In this document: positions 54,810 to 64,000 of the stretch, piece by piece | How the letters are laid out: every line of letters starts with the position of its first letter | Numbering within the stretch: position 1 is the stretch's first letter | Translations under genes and position numbers: made by a program | Assembly (NCBI RefSeq): GCF_017581965.1 | Contig: NZ_JAGEVF010000008.1 | Location: 1 to 64,000 of the forward strand | Direction of reading: 5' to 3' | DNA: 64,000 nucleotides | Origin: Winogradskyella pelagia | GTDB taxonomy: Bacteria; Bacteroidota; Bacteroidia; Flavobacteriales; Flavobacteriaceae | Notes under the pieces: model-generated | What the model was told of the DNA's origin: nothing | Database searches by the model: none | The model's input: the letters and a program-made list of their open reading frames with translations, nothing else

Positions 54810-56096
54810 TTATTTTGTTTTATCCTGCCTTTCCCTCTCTCTTTCAATACTCTTTTGAATTTTTTCAATAGCAGTCTCAATAGATTTCTCTGGCTCTATT
54901 AGGTTATATTGACCCCAAAATTCTGGATCAGAAAAGCCAGAAATAGCATCGGCAATAATCACTGTAGGCCTTAACCTATCTCTCATTTTAAACCTATTCT
55001 CAGAGTTAGCAACTTCCCAATCGGTTACCGCCATTTCACTAGAAAGGGTATAGACTTTATTGAATAAGGAGCGTTTTTTATTGACCTTAAACTTAAGAAA
55101 TAGATTAGAATACCCATAATACCATTTGTCTCCATTTAATTTATAATTCACCTTATATTCAGCAACTATTGGATAAACTATAATGTCTCTAGGCTTCTTC
55201 CTTACTAAAAGATTTTTTGTTCGCCTTTTGTTTCTTAAATCCAACGCATAATCTGCACTAACTAAGGCCAAAGTTTCAACATCAATAAAAAGCTTGCCTT
55301 TATAGATGATATTTAAGGCATTATTTATTGGCTCAAATCTTACCACATATACCTTTTTATCGTTAATCGTTGAAGGTTCGTTAAAAGTAAATTTGTAATT
55401 GCTAAAGTTTTCATCAAAAATGAAATCTGGATATTTCATTATATCCATGTAAATAGCTGAAAAAGGACCACCCTGTAATTTCATAGATAAGGTATCTAAA
55501 CGCTTATAATCAGTACTTTTTCTTGCTTTATTTAAGGAAATCGCATCCCTAACTGGTACATCATAGGGTTGTTTTAAAATATTGACAACAGCTTCGGTCA
55601 AAGACACATTTCTATTTCGCCTCTTGATCGTTTCCCTGTAGAAGGCTGTCATATTTATAGTCCGATCTTCAACATTCTTTATTTTATTCTTAAAGACTTT
55701 CTCAACCAATAACTTGGCATCTTTATAGGCAGAAATACTAACTTCGGATAATTGGGTTACTACCTGAACCAATTCTATGACGGCATCTGTTTTTGGTAAA
55801 TTGGACAATTCTATCACATATGGGTTGTATCCTAATAAATTAATCGACAGCTGCGCATTAAGATATTCGTTAGGTATTTTTAAAACAAAATCTCCTTCGC
55901 TATTGGTAACAGTACCAATATTCTTATTGGTTATACTTAGACTTACAGCCTCTAAAGGTTTATTAGAGTTTTTATCTACAACCTTACCATAAAATTCAGT
56001 GAAATTGACCTGAGCAAAAAGGGGACCAAGAAACATCATGGCTAGATAAAACACAAGATGCTTTATTACAGCCGTTTTAAATTTATTTTTTTTCAT
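54810..56096 (-). CDS. CarboxypepD_reg-like domain protein
   Basis: A 428-residue exported protein (signal peptide ending LFAQ). Residues about 35-110 form a CarboxypepD_reg-like beta sandwich (FYGKVVDKNSNKPLEAVSLS, then IGTVTNSEGDFVLKIP). The remaining 300 residues are a conserved Bacteroidota extension (DRTINMTAFYRETIKRRNR, MKYPDFIFDENFSNYKF, YKGKLFIDVETLALVSADYA) with no known function. The end is highly charged (IEKIQKSIERERERQDKTK). A TTG-N19-TATCTTTA promoter lies upstream. Confidence 0.85.
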   Translation of the reverse strand: MKKNKFKTAVIKHLVFYLAMMFLGPLFAQVNFTEFYGKVVDKNSNKPLEAVSLSITNKNIGTVTNSEGDFVLKIPNEYLNAQLSINLLGYNPYVIELSNLPKTDAVIELVQVVTQLSEVSISAYKDAKLLVEKVFKNKIKNVEDRTINMTAFYRETIKRRNRNVSLTEAVVNILKQPYDVPVRDAISLNKARKSTDYKRLDTLSMKLQGGPFSAIYMDIMKYPDFIFDENFSNYKFTFNEPSTINDKKVYVVRFEPINNALNIIYKGKLFIDVETLALVSADYALDLRNKRRTKNLLVRKKPRDIIVYPIVAEYKVNYKLNGDKWYYGYSNLFLKFKVNKKRSLFNKVYTLSSEMAVTDWEVANSENRFKMRDRLRPTVIIADAISGFSDPEFWGQYNLIEPEKSIETAIEKIQKSIERERERQDKTK

Positions 56097-56132
56097 AACA
56101 ATCCATTTTTGGTTAACAAAAACTTATCTAAC

Positions 56133-56162
56133 TAAAGATACGGAGAATTACAATAAAATCAA
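56133..56162 (-). promoter_or_regulatory. Promoter of the CarboxypepD_reg gene (TTG-N19-TATCTTTA)
   Basis: On the minus strand TTG (56162-56160), a 19-nt spacer, then TATCTTTA (56140-56133). The predicted leader is about 31 nt. Confidence 0.6.
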
Positions 56163-56208
56163 GGATGCATATTTGTTAAAAAAAGTGCTTACGCTCCAAA
56201 ATGTGTTG

Positions 56209-57987
56209 CTACATACGACTTGGCACCTCAATCCCTAAAAGACCAAAGGCATTTTTTATGGTGCCGCCAACAGCATTGCACAAGGCTACTCTAAACGCCT
56301 TTTCCTTATCATTATCTGCACCTAGTATGGATACATTCTGGTAAAACGAATTAAAGTCTTTAACCAAATCGTAAGTGTAGTTTGCTATTAGTGCGGGACT
56401 GTATTGATCGGCAGCATTTTGAATAATTTGAGGAAACTGTTCTAGTTGCTTCAGCAACTGTTTTTCTTTAGGATGCAAAATAATATTTAAGAAATCCTCA
56501 GACCCCTTATTTATATCACTTTTTCTCAGTATAGATTGAATTCTAGCATAGGTATATTGAATAAATGGTCCTGTATTACCCTGAAAATCGATAGATTCCT
56601 TTGGGTCAAACAATATGCGCTTCTTAGGATCTACTTTTAAAATAAAATATTTTAGTGCTCCAAGTCCGACGACCTTATACAATTGGTTCTTCTCTTCTTC
56701 CGAATAGCCTTCTAGTTTACCAAGTTCTTTAGAAATATCCTTGGCCGTATCTACCATTTCATCAATTAAATCATCTGCATCTACAACAGTTCCCTCTCTA
56801 CTTTTCATTTTACCACTTGGTAAGTCAACCATACCATAGCTTAAATGATACAAATTCTCAGCCCAGCTAAAGCCTAATTTCTTTAAAATTAAAAACAGGA
56901 CCTTGAAGTGATAATCTTGCTCATTCCCAACGGTATAAACCATACCTCCGACATCGGGAAAATCCTTTATTCTTTGAATTGCTGTACCTATATCTTGAGT
57001 CATGTATACAGCTGTGCCATCACTTCTTAAAACTATCTTTTCATCTAGCCCTTCATCAGTTAAGTCGCACCAAACAGAGCCATCTTCTTTCTTAAAAAAT
57101 ACGCCAGATTTTAATCCCTCTAATACAAATTCCTTACCTAGAAGATAGGTATCACTTTCGTAATAATCTTTATCAAAATCTACTCCTATGGCTTTGTAGG
57201 TATCCTCAAAACCATCATAAACCCACGAATTCATTTGCTTCCATAAAGCAACAACCTCCTCATTTCCGGCTTCCCATTGGCGAAGCATCTCTTTTGCCGA
57301 TAAGAATATTGGCGAGTTTACTTCTGCTTCCTTTTCATCCATACCTTTGGCAACAAGACCTTTAACTTCAGCTTTAAAAGCTTTGTCGTACGCGACGTAG
57401 TACTTCCCAACAAGTTTATCTCCCTTTAACCCTGTCGATTCTGGCGTTTCTCCATGTCCAAATCGTTGCCAGGCCAACATACTTTTACAAATGTGAATAC
57501 CTCTATCATTGACAATTTGGGTTTTATACACTTTTTTACCAGCTGCCTTTAAAATTTCTGCAACGCTATAACCTAAAAGTACATTTCTTACATGCCCAAG
57601 ATGCAATGGTTTATTTGTATTTGGCGACGAATATTCTACCATAACAGCCTCTTTTGCTATAGTTTTTGAAAATCCGTACTTAATGTCTTTAGCTATATCT
57701 GCAAAAAGATTTAAGTAGTATGAATTGTCAACTTCAATATTCAAGAAACCTTTGACTACATTAAAATTATTAATTAGATCTACATTATCTTTTAAATACT
57801 GACCTATTTGCTCACCAATAACCGCAGGATTACCTTTTACTATTCGGAGCATTGGGAACACCACAACTGTGATATCTCCAGCAAATTCTTTTCTGGTAGC
57901 CTGAAATTCAACTTTATCCAAATCTCTATCGAAAATTGAAGCTACTGCATTTTTTACATGGAATTCTAAGGTTGTTTCAAGTGTCAT
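56209..57987 (-). CDS. argS: Arginyl-tRNA synthetase
   Basis: Class I synthetase charging tRNA-Arg in the cytoplasm. The 592-residue chain has an Arg_tRNA_synt_N domain (1-100), the HIGH-equivalent in SSPNTNKPLHLGHVRNVLLG (about residues 119-138), the ATP/KMSKS-region segment PSGKMKSREGTVV (about 396-408), and a DALR anticodon-binding domain ending LGIEVPSRM. The length is as expected. The 112 bp to the next gene downstream contain that gene's promoter but no clear terminator. Confidence 0.98.
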   Translation of the reverse strand: MTLETTLEFHVKNAVASIFDRDLDKVEFQATRKEFAGDITVVVFPMLRIVKGNPAVIGEQIGQYLKDNVDLINNFNVVKGFLNIEVDNSYYLNLFADIAKDIKYGFSKTIAKEAVMVEYSSPNTNKPLHLGHVRNVLLGYSVAEILKAAGKKVYKTQIVNDRGIHICKSMLAWQRFGHGETPESTGLKGDKLVGKYYVAYDKAFKAEVKGLVAKGMDEKEAEVNSPIFLSAKEMLRQWEAGNEEVVALWKQMNSWVYDGFEDTYKAIGVDFDKDYYESDTYLLGKEFVLEGLKSGVFFKKEDGSVWCDLTDEGLDEKIVLRSDGTAVYMTQDIGTAIQRIKDFPDVGGMVYTVGNEQDYHFKVLFLILKKLGFSWAENLYHLSYGMVDLPSGKMKSREGTVVDADDLIDEMVDTAKDISKELGKLEGYSEEEKNQLYKVVGLGALKYFILKVDPKKRILFDPKESIDFQGNTGPFIQYTYARIQSILRKSDINKGSEDFLNIILHPKEKQLLKQLEQFPQIIQNAADQYSPALIANYTYDLVKDFNSFYQNVSILGADNDKEKAFRVALCNAVGGTIKNAFGLLGIEVPSRM

Positions 57988-58019
57988 TTTAGAAAATATA
58001 TTGCCTATTTAAACGAAGG

Positions 58020-58027
58020 CAAAGATA
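58020..58027 (-). promoter_or_regulatory. argS -7 element (TATCTTTG)
   Basis: A perfect TAnnTTTG match on the minus strand, 32 nt before the argS ATG. No clear -33 was found. Confidence 0.45.
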
Positions 58028-58526
58028 TGAGATTTCTCGACTTATTTTTTAGTAAGTAGGCTTTAATCCTAAACAAAGGATTCGGAGTTTTTTCGAATGC
58101 TTTTCTATCGCATTTTCTATAAATTATTGTTACACTATTTTAAAGCCACATCATACAGGAAAATTCGTCTTATGACAATTTATTAGAACGTATAACTTTG
58201 TATATCAATAGATTATAATAATAATGCATTTCATCGATAAACGTGTAGTTTTTCTATGTTTTCTGCACTTAGTCGATACGTCATTTTTTTTATGAATTTC
58301 ATCTATCATTTCATCTAATTTATTGGTAATAAAACCTAATAATTAGCGTATTCCCATACATTATGGCATTTTTGGTAGGCTATTAATCAATGTCCCAAAC
58401 ATTAATGAGGCTTAATTATCAAACATTAACCCAATTGTTATTGTTTTGTGTTGACTTACTTTTTAAATCCCTCTTTAAAAGTTATTTACAGCAAAACATT
58501 GCACTTCATCCAAAGATGTATCGCGG
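58028..58526 (+). other. Long upstream region of the TPR kinase with repeated TTTCATC motifs
   Basis: A 499-bp region without a credible gene. TAACTTTG at 58193-58200 is a good -7 candidate and would give a leader of about 320 nt. Downstream of it CATTTCATCGAT (58227-58238), AATTTCATCTAT (58295-58306) and CATTTCATCTAA (58307-58318) are similar 12-mers, the last two directly adjacent. These look like operator half-sites. Farther down, two AAACATTAA repeats occur near 58399-58430. Confidence 0.4.
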
Positions 58527-60581
58527 ATGAAACACGTATTGACATACGCATTTTTTTTAGTTTCAATTTTCATTTTCAGTCAAAATGATAAAATTGACAA
58601 CCTTTCTGTGCAATTGGCTTATCAGCAACAAGATTCTACAAAGGTTAATCTATCCATCGAATTAATTGATGAGCTGTACGCTATTGGTGAGTATAAAAAA
58701 GCACTCTTGTATGTCAACCAAACTGCAAAACTATCCAAAAGCTTAAACTACATTCGTGGTCTTGCCGAGAGCAGTTATTACCGGGCTTTGATTTATACTA
58801 AAAGTAATGATTACTACAATGCGATAGACAATTACACCAAATCCAAAAACTACTTTGCACAAATAAGGGATACTTTAGGTGTTGCCAAAGTGAGTAATAG
58901 CATTGGACTAGTTGAAATTAAACGAGGTAATTATGCGGTAGGCTTAAAAAACTCCCTTGCGGCCATTGGTATTTTTGAAGAACGTAATCTCCTAAATGAA
59001 CTGAGCTTGGCTTATAATAATTTGGCAGAAGCTTATTTTAAAACAAACCAAATAGATAAAGCCCTTAATTTTAACTTCAAGGCTTTAGAGGTTAGAAAAC
59101 AAATTAATGACCGAATAGGCGTTAAGATTTCAACAAAAAAAATAGCGGAGCTCTATTCAATTCGAAAGGAGCATAGAAAAGCTATAGAGTACTTTGAAAA
59201 AGTCTTAGCGTTGCTGAATCCAGAAACTGACCAAAAACTAAGAGGGGAAATACTCCCAAAACTTGGAAGCGAGTACCTGGAATTTAAAGAATATCAAAAA
59301 GCTTCGGAGGTCCTCGTAGAGGGTCTTAGATACAATCGAAAAGAAAACAACCAAGAAGGCATACTACGATCACTTAACGCCATTGGTAAATTAAATCTCG
59401 AAAGAAATAAAGTAAGACTCGCGGCTTTGCAATTGGATGAAGCATACAACATTGCACTTAAGATAGACGATAAAACAGCACTTCTAAATAATTATAAACT
59501 TCATGTTGCTCTCGACTCAACAAGGGGTTATTATCAGAATGCATTCTTTTGGCAAAATAAGTATTACGGCCTTAGAGATCAATTAAATAAAGAAACAGCA
59601 GAGGCCTTTACTCCAAGTTCAGAACTACCAAAAGAAAATGAATCTGGCTTATTTGACGAACCTAAAACACAAATAAAAGATAGTACGTACGATTCTTCTA
59701 AAAAATGGTTTAACGATTCTTATGTGTTTTATGGTTTTGTGGTAACTTTGATGTTTCTACTTGGCCTTTTAATCTATAGTCTAATCAAAACAAAAGGTTA
59801 TAAGGATAGCCTAACAGACCAAAGGGATTTATTAGCACAAGAGAAAATTAGAAATGAAGCCATTCTAGAACAAACGCATCATCTGGAAGAAGTCAATCAG
59901 GTTAAGGATAAACTTTTTTCTATTGTTTCCCACGACCTTAAGGATAGTATATCATCAATCAAAGCCTTTCTCGATTTACTTAAGGAAGACAGCATATCAA
60001 AAGAAGAGTTTAGAGAATTAATACCAGAATTAAGTGAAAATGCAGATAATGCTTCATCTCTACTTTTCAACCTGCTCAATTGGTCAAAATCGCAATTACA
60101 AAGTCTAGAGCCTAAGCCAGAGCTGTTTAACATACAAGAGGTGTTCCACACAAAAATGGCTCTTGTTGACCAAAAAGTTGAAGACAAAAAAATTGTTTTA
60201 ATCGATGAGTCTCAGCGCGATTTCGTATATGCTGATAGGAGCATGATTGAAATCGTTATTCAGAACTTAATTACCAATGCAGTTAAATTTAGCAGAACTG
60301 GTGATGTTATTACTGTTTCTAACCAAGATGTTAATGGTAAAGCATTAATCTGCGTTGAAGATACAGGTGTTGGTATTTCTAGAGAAAATATAGATAAGCT
60401 ATTTAATGCGAACAAAAACTTCACAACAGTTGGCACCAAAAATGAAAAAGGAACAGGACTAGGTCTAACCATAGCAAAGGACTTGGTAGAATTGAATAGC
60501 GGTAGAATTTGGGTTGAGAGTACCCAAAACGTAGGCAGTAAATTCTTTATTGAACTTCCTAAGGTCGCGCCTCAGGCGTAA
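58527..60581 (+). CDS. TPR sensor histidine kinase
   Basis: A 684-residue membrane kinase. It has a signal sequence (ending IFSQ), a periplasmic helical region of about six TPR-like repeats (about 35-340; YNNLAEAYFKTNQIDKALNF, LPKLGSEYLEFKEYQKASEV), and a membrane helix (YVFYGFVVTLMFLLGLLIYSL, about 397-418). The HisKA domain (SIVSHDLKDSISSIKAFLDL, His about 471) is followed by an HATPase (NLITNAVKF, EDTGVGIS, GTGLGLTIAKDL). The H-box differs from that of the kinases at 20383-32374, so it belongs to another subfamily. No response regulator is adjacent. The TSUP permease gene follows after 25 nt. Confidence 0.93.
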   Translation: MKHVLTYAFFLVSIFIFSQNDKIDNLSVQLAYQQQDSTKVNLSIELIDELYAIGEYKKALLYVNQTAKLSKSLNYIRGLAESSYYRALIYTKSNDYYNAIDNYTKSKNYFAQIRDTLGVAKVSNSIGLVEIKRGNYAVGLKNSLAAIGIFEERNLLNELSLAYNNLAEAYFKTNQIDKALNFNFKALEVRKQINDRIGVKISTKKIAELYSIRKEHRKAIEYFEKVLALLNPETDQKLRGEILPKLGSEYLEFKEYQKASEVLVEGLRYNRKENNQEGILRSLNAIGKLNLERNKVRLAALQLDEAYNIALKIDDKTALLNNYKLHVALDSTRGYYQNAFFWQNKYYGLRDQLNKETAEAFTPSSELPKENESGLFDEPKTQIKDSTYDSSKKWFNDSYVFYGFVVTLMFLLGLLIYSLIKTKGYKDSLTDQRDLLAQEKIRNEAILEQTHHLEEVNQVKDKLFSIVSHDLKDSISSIKAFLDLLKEDSISKEEFRELIPELSENADNASSLLFNLLNWSKSQLQSLEPKPELFNIQEVFHTKMALVDQKVEDKKIVLIDESQRDFVYADRSMIEIVIQNLITNAVKFSRTGDVITVSNQDVNGKALICVEDTGVGISRENIDKLFNANKNFTTVGTKNEKGTGLGLTIAKDLVELNSGRIWVESTQNVGSKFFIELPKVAPQA

Positions 60582-60606
60582 ATCAAATTACTATATTAAT
60601 TCACCC

Positions 60607-61362
60607 ATGTGTGACATCTACTTCTATATAATTCTTGGGCTCGCAGTCGGTTATATTGGTGGTTATGCTGGTATTGGAGGCGGTCCATTTTTAGTCTCCT
60701 TTTTAGTTCTAGTCTGTGGTTTTTCCCAGCTTCAATCTCAAGGAAATATCTTAACCATGATGCTTGGTCCAATGAGTCTTCTTGGGGTTATATCCCTTTA
60801 TGACTATGTCAAGCAACAATGGTTAAACATCACCGTTGGCGTAATATCGTATTGTCTTTTCTCATATTTTGGAGCTGTTTTTGCCTTTTTAATTGGAGAA
60901 CAGGATGTTAAGTTACTTTTTTCGCTTATTCTAATTGTAATTGCTTTAATTCAATTAGTTCCCATATTTAGAACCAAGACTTTTTCTGCTATAAAATATA
61001 GAGACTCTGTTTCTTGGCCCTGGATTCTAATTCTTGGTGCTTTAACGGGTACAATTGGTGGACTTTTTGGCATAGGTGCAGGAGTTCTTATGGTTCCGGT
61101 TCTTATTGGTATTTTTAAACTAAAAAAAGAATTTGCTCGAGCCTTAAGCCTAGCCATTCTCGTTCCTCCCGTGAGTTATGGAGCTTATATTAAGTACAAT
61201 ATGGAAATATCCATTGACTGGACAATTGTACTTATTTTATTCTTCAGTTATTTCATTGCCAACTATTTTGGGGCCAAAGCTGGAACCAAAGCCAGCGATA
61301 AGCGTTTTAAAATAGTTTACTCAATAGTACTAATAGGTATTGCCGCTGTTTATTTATTCTAG
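60607..61362 (+). CDS. TSUP (TauE/SafE) family permease
   Basis: A 251-residue inner-membrane protein with eight predicted helices in two halves. Both halves contain the TSUP Gly-rich motif (VGYIGGYAGIGGGPFLVSFL in the first, LTGTIGGLFGIGAGVLMVPV in the second). Family members export sulfite, sulfonates or related organic anions. The ATG at 60607 is preferred over the in-frame TTG at 60550, which lies inside the kinase gene. It ends 4 bp before the convergent ctlX. Confidence 0.93.
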   Translation: MCDIYFYIILGLAVGYIGGYAGIGGGPFLVSFLVLVCGFSQLQSQGNILTMMLGPMSLLGVISLYDYVKQQWLNITVGVISYCLFSYFGAVFAFLIGEQDVKLLFSLILIVIALIQLVPIFRTKTFSAIKYRDSVSWPWILILGALTGTIGGLFGIGAGVLMVPVLIGIFKLKKEFARALSLAILVPPVSYGAYIKYNMEISIDWTIVLILFFSYFIANYFGAKAGTKASDKRFKIVYSIVLIGIAAVYLF

Positions 61363-61366
61363 GGAA

Positions 61367-62299
61367 TTATTTTTTAGGTAAAAATACCTCAGCCATCATA
61401 CATCTTGCACTACCGCCTCCACAGGTTTCAATAGTCTCTAGTGAGCTAGACAAAATTGGGCAATAACTCTGGATTTTATCGATTTGTTCTTGGGTAAGGC
61501 TATTATGTGCAGCTTCGCTCATAACAAGATAACGTTTATCCTCATCACCCCTTACCTGAAGCATATTACCTGCAAACTGATGCATTTGAGCTTCAGAAAT
61601 AGAAATAATCTCTTTACCATCATCTCTAAGATGTTTAAGAAGATTTTTTCGCTCCTTTTTATTGTCTATAGATTCTAAACAAATCACTGCGAATTCTTCA
61701 GCAATACACATCATTACGTTAGTGTGATATATGGGTAAACGTTGGTTGTCGGTAGTTTGATTTGCCCTGAAAATAATTGGTAAATATTCAAAATCCTCAC
61801 AAAACTCAATAAATAGGTCCTCATCTGCTCGAGGCGATAAAGCACAATAGGCTTTACGATTAATACGGTCTAAAATCATACTTCCCGTACCTTCCAAAAA
61901 AACACCTTCTTCTTCAGCAGAGGTATAATCCATAATCTCTTTTATTTTAAATCCTTCATCCTCTAAGCGCATAAAAACTTCATCCCTGCGTTCTTTTCTT
62001 CTATTTTCGGCAAACATAGGATATATAGCAACATCACCACAGTTATGGAAACTGACCCAATTATTAGGAAACACGGAGTCTGGTGTATCCATAAGCTTAT
62101 CATCACTTTCTACAATAACATTAACACCTACCGTCCTAAGTTTATCAACAAACGTGTCAAATTCTTCTTGTGCTTTAGTATTAATTTCAGCGTTTTTTAT
62201 GGCAATATCTTCTTGAAAATAGTTGTTGACTGCTGTCTGTTCATTCATCCTAAAATTAATAGGCCTTATCATTAAAATAGTATTTGTGGTCTGTCTCAT
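61367..62299 (-). CDS. ctlX: CtlX-type citrulline/arginine-deiminase-related hydrolase
   Basis: A 310-residue member of the guanidino-group modifying (amidinotransferase/arginine deiminase) superfamily, annotated in Bacteroidota as CtlX. Motifs are MDTPDSVFPNNWVSFHNCGD, FLEGTGSMILDR (with the catalytic Glu), the PIYHTNVMMCI segment (His) and the C-terminal CGGGSARCMMAEVF with the nucleophilic Cys. It probably acts on citrulline or a related ureido/guanidino compound in the cytoplasm. The substrate is inferred from family only. It is divergent from the M14 peptidase gene. Confidence 0.92.
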   Translation of the reverse strand: MRQTTNTILMIRPINFRMNEQTAVNNYFQEDIAIKNAEINTKAQEEFDTFVDKLRTVGVNVIVESDDKLMDTPDSVFPNNWVSFHNCGDVAIYPMFAENRRKERRDEVFMRLEDEGFKIKEIMDYTSAEEEGVFLEGTGSMILDRINRKAYCALSPRADEDLFIEFCEDFEYLPIIFRANQTTDNQRLPIYHTNVMMCIAEEFAVICLESIDNKKERKNLLKHLRDDGKEIISISEAQMHQFAGNMLQVRGDEDKRYLVMSEAAHNSLTQEQIDKIQSYCPILSSSLETIETCGGGSARCMMAEVFLPKK

Positions 62300-62387
62300 G
62301 GAGTGTTTTCAAAAAGTGATGTAAAATTAGACTTTTTATGCTTTGCTATCACAAACAGATAAAGAATTATCGTCCAAAATCAGTAAG

Positions 62388-62418
62388 TTTGAGGCGTTAA
62401 TAATTATATATAGTTTTA
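62388..62418 (+). promoter_or_regulatory. Promoter of the M14 peptidase gene (TTTG-N19-TAGTTTTA)
   Basis: TTTG (62388-62391), a 19-nt spacer, then TAGTTTTA (62411-62418). The -7 element ends 5 nt before the ATG at 62424, so the transcript is predicted to be leaderless. Confidence 0.6.
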
Positions 62419-62423
62419 TATAG

Positions 62424-64000
62424 ATGAAAAAAATCCTACCCTTTATATTATTACTTGTAGCTTGTAATACAAAATCCAAAAAAGAAAGTCTAGATAGTGA
62501 AGATTATTTAACTGTCTTCGAAAAAAGTAATGGAACCCAAACTGCTACTTACTTTGAAACTATTGCATTTTATGAGTTACTAGAGCAACACTTTTCTGAA
62601 ATCTCAATTCAAACTCTTGGAAAAACGGACGCTGGTTATCCTTTGCATCTTATAAGCTACAATTCAAAGGGTACGGGAGATGATTTCCAAGAATTACGAA
62701 AGGAAAATAGAATTCTTTTAATTAACAATGGCATTCACCCAGGGGAATCTGATGGTATCGATGCCACAATGCAATTATTTAGAGACTTGGCTTTTGGTGA
62801 AACTGGCCCACCAGAAAATACTATAATATGCACAATTCCTATATATAATGTGGGCGGTAGCCTTAACAGAAACTCTACTACAAGAACTAATCAAAACGGA
62901 CCAGAGGAATACGGATTTAGAGGAAACGCACGCAATTACGATTTAAATAGGGACTTTATTAAATCCGACACAAAAAACGCCAAATCCTTTGCCCAGATAT
63001 TTCATCTCGTTCAACCAGACGTTTTTATAGATAACCATGTTAGCAATGGAGCAGATTATCAATATACGCTAACTCATCTTTTTACTCAACATAATAAACT
63101 TGGCGGTGAATTAGGCTCCTATTTACATAACACGGTGATGCCAAAATTAGAATCTAAACTCAATACCAAATCATGGGACATTACGCCTTATGTCAATGTT
63201 TTTAACAAAAGACCAGAAATTGGATTCTCACAGTTTTTTGATTCACCAAGATACTCTACTGGCTATACCACTTTATTCAATACGTTAGGCATGATGGTTG
63301 AAACCCATATGTTAAAACCTTATGATAAAAGAGTGAAAGGCACCTATGAACTTATGAGAAGTATGATAGAGATTATTGAGGAAAACGGAGTCGACATCCG
63401 AGAGGCACGATTACAAAACGAAAAAACCTGGCAAGTTGGTGACCCTTATCCAATTCAGTGGGAGTTAGATACTACCAAATCATCAAAACTTTTATTTAAA
63501 GGCTATGAAGGTGAAATATCCACAAGTACCTTAACAGGTGGTGAGCGTCTTCGTTTTAACAGAACCAAACCCTTTATAAAAGAAGTTAATTACCAAAATT
63601 TTTTTAAATCAAAGCAAGAAGTCACTATTCCCGAAGCATATATCATACCTAGAGGTTGGCATAATATACTTGAACTGCTTCAGTTGAATGATGTAAAAAT
63701 GGAAACCGTTCAAAGGGATACTACTTTAAGGGTAGAAGCTTATAAAATCGAAGATTACAACACAAGAAGAAATGCTTATGAAGGGCATTATCTCCACTAT
63801 GGAACATCCGTTAAATCAAAAGAAATAGAATTAATGTTCAAAAAAGGAGATATAATCGTTCCCACAAACCAAGCTGCCATGAGATATTTAGTTGAAACAT
63901 TAGAACCAGCGGCTACAGACTCATTTTTTAATTGGAATTTCTTTGATACTATTCTACAACAAAAAGAAGGATTCTCTCCCTACGTCTGGGAGGAAAAAGC
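62424..64000 (+). CDS. M14 family zinc carboxypeptidase lipoprotein (3' end beyond window)
   Basis: An open frame of 525 codons that runs off the right edge without a stop. The start MKKILPFILLLVAC carries a perfect lipobox (LVAC, Cys14), so it is an envelope lipoprotein. The M14 zinc motif is NGIHPGESDG (His and Glu, about residues 100-109), with NYDLNRDF (substrate Arg, about 172) and DNHVSNGADY (third ligand His, about 198). A long insert and C-terminal extension follow (to GWHNILELLQL and beyond), typical of the larger Bacteroidota relatives. The substrate is unknown; cell-wall peptides or dietary protein are possible. Confidence 0.9.
   Translation, partial: MKKILPFILLLVACNTKSKKESLDSEDYLTVFEKSNGTQTATYFETIAFYELLEQHFSEISIQTLGKTDAGYPLHLISYNSKGTGDDFQELRKENRILLINNGIHPGESDGIDATMQLFRDLAFGETGPPENTIICTIPIYNVGGSLNRNSTTRTNQNGPEEYGFRGNARNYDLNRDFIKSDTKNAKSFAQIFHLVQPDVFIDNHVSNGADYQYTLTHLFTQHNKLGGELGSYLHNTVMPKLESKLNTKSWDITPYVNVFNKRPEIGFSQFFDSPRYSTGYTTLFNTLGMMVETHMLKPYDKRVKGTYELMRSMIEIIEENGVDIREARLQNEKTWQVGDPYPIQWELDTTKSSKLLFKGYEGEISTSTLTGGERLRFNRTKPFIKEVNYQNFFKSKQEVTIPEAYIIPRGWHNILELLQLNDVKMETVQRDTTLRVEAYKIEDYNTRRNAYEGHYLHYGTSVKSKEIELMFKKGDIIVPTNQAAMRYLVETLEPAATDSFFNWNFFDTILQQKEGFSPYVWEEK

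Noticed and set aside
58224..58295. A 23-residue frame starting MHFIDKRVV in the TPR-kinase leader
   Set aside because: It overlaps the repeated TTTCATC motif, whose ATG-CAT-TTC-ATC bases create the frame by chance. A leader peptide cannot be excluded, but no run of regulatory codons or attenuator hairpin was seen.
60550..60606. N-terminal extension of the TSUP permease within the kinase gene
   Set aside because: The frame opens at TTG inside the kinase coding sequence and adds a basic tail with no membrane role. The ATG at 60607 fits the family.

Overview
This is an AT-rich chromosomal window from a member of the Bacteroidota, almost certainly a marine-type flavobacterium (Flavobacteriaceae). 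The signs are a fused SecDF, FecI/FecR/TonB-receptor surface signalling, DUF6090 and DUF6588 proteins, CtlX, a lipoprotein-rich gene set, almost no Shine-Dalgarno sequences, and Bacteroidota-type promoters (TTG/TTTG, 19-20 nt, TAnnTTTG). The genus cannot be fixed from the sequence alone. No tRNA, rRNA, CRISPR array, insertion sequence or prophage was seen.

Layout. 1-285: a tandem 84-bp repeat. 286-1607 (+): lgt and a DUF192 lipoprotein. 1662-12111 (-): secDF, small envelope proteins, mdh, two outer-membrane-type proteins and gyrB. 12270-13367 (+): a PagL-like lipid A deacylase. 13396-18852 (-): one operon with a secreted BNR/VPS10-like propeller protein and three DUF6090 membrane paralogues. 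18962-36150 (-): a compact 10-gene, 17-kb signalling operon. 36369-46951: housekeeping and small-molecule genes (asnB, DUF2911, queE with an HNH-like gene, a lipidated RidA, a DUF853 ATPase, a cupin, a hydrolase, an acetolactate-decarboxylase-like lipoprotein, rluF, a VOC protein, folD). 47011-48342: ffh. 48513-54699: an ECF sigma / FecR / TonB-dependent receptor system with a divergent acidic modular lipoprotein. 54810-64000: a CarboxypepD_reg protein, argS, a TPR histidine kinase, a TSUP permease, ctlX and a truncated M14 carboxypeptidase lipoprotein.

The most unusual part is the signalling operon. In transcription order it encodes FIST, EthD, FIST, FIST, a soluble histidine kinase, a 2528-residue soluble kinase with 11 tandem sensor-like modules, a kinase with an NTF2-like N-terminus, a TPR transmembrane kinase, a stand-alone receiver, and a receiver fused to a class III nucleotide cyclase. 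All four kinases share almost the same H-box and kinase core, and no kinase carries its own receiver. The simplest reading is that several inputs converge on two receivers and a cyclic-nucleotide output. That is inference from gene order.

The second informative system is the ECF module. The pattern AGGGTAGGA-N17-GTTTTA precedes both fecR and the divergent acidic lipoprotein gene, so the lipoprotein is a likely member of the sigma factor's regulon. Several other genes (queE, the 203-aa protein at 4856, the M14 peptidase) have a -7 element ending 5-6 nt before the ATG and may be transcribed without a leader.
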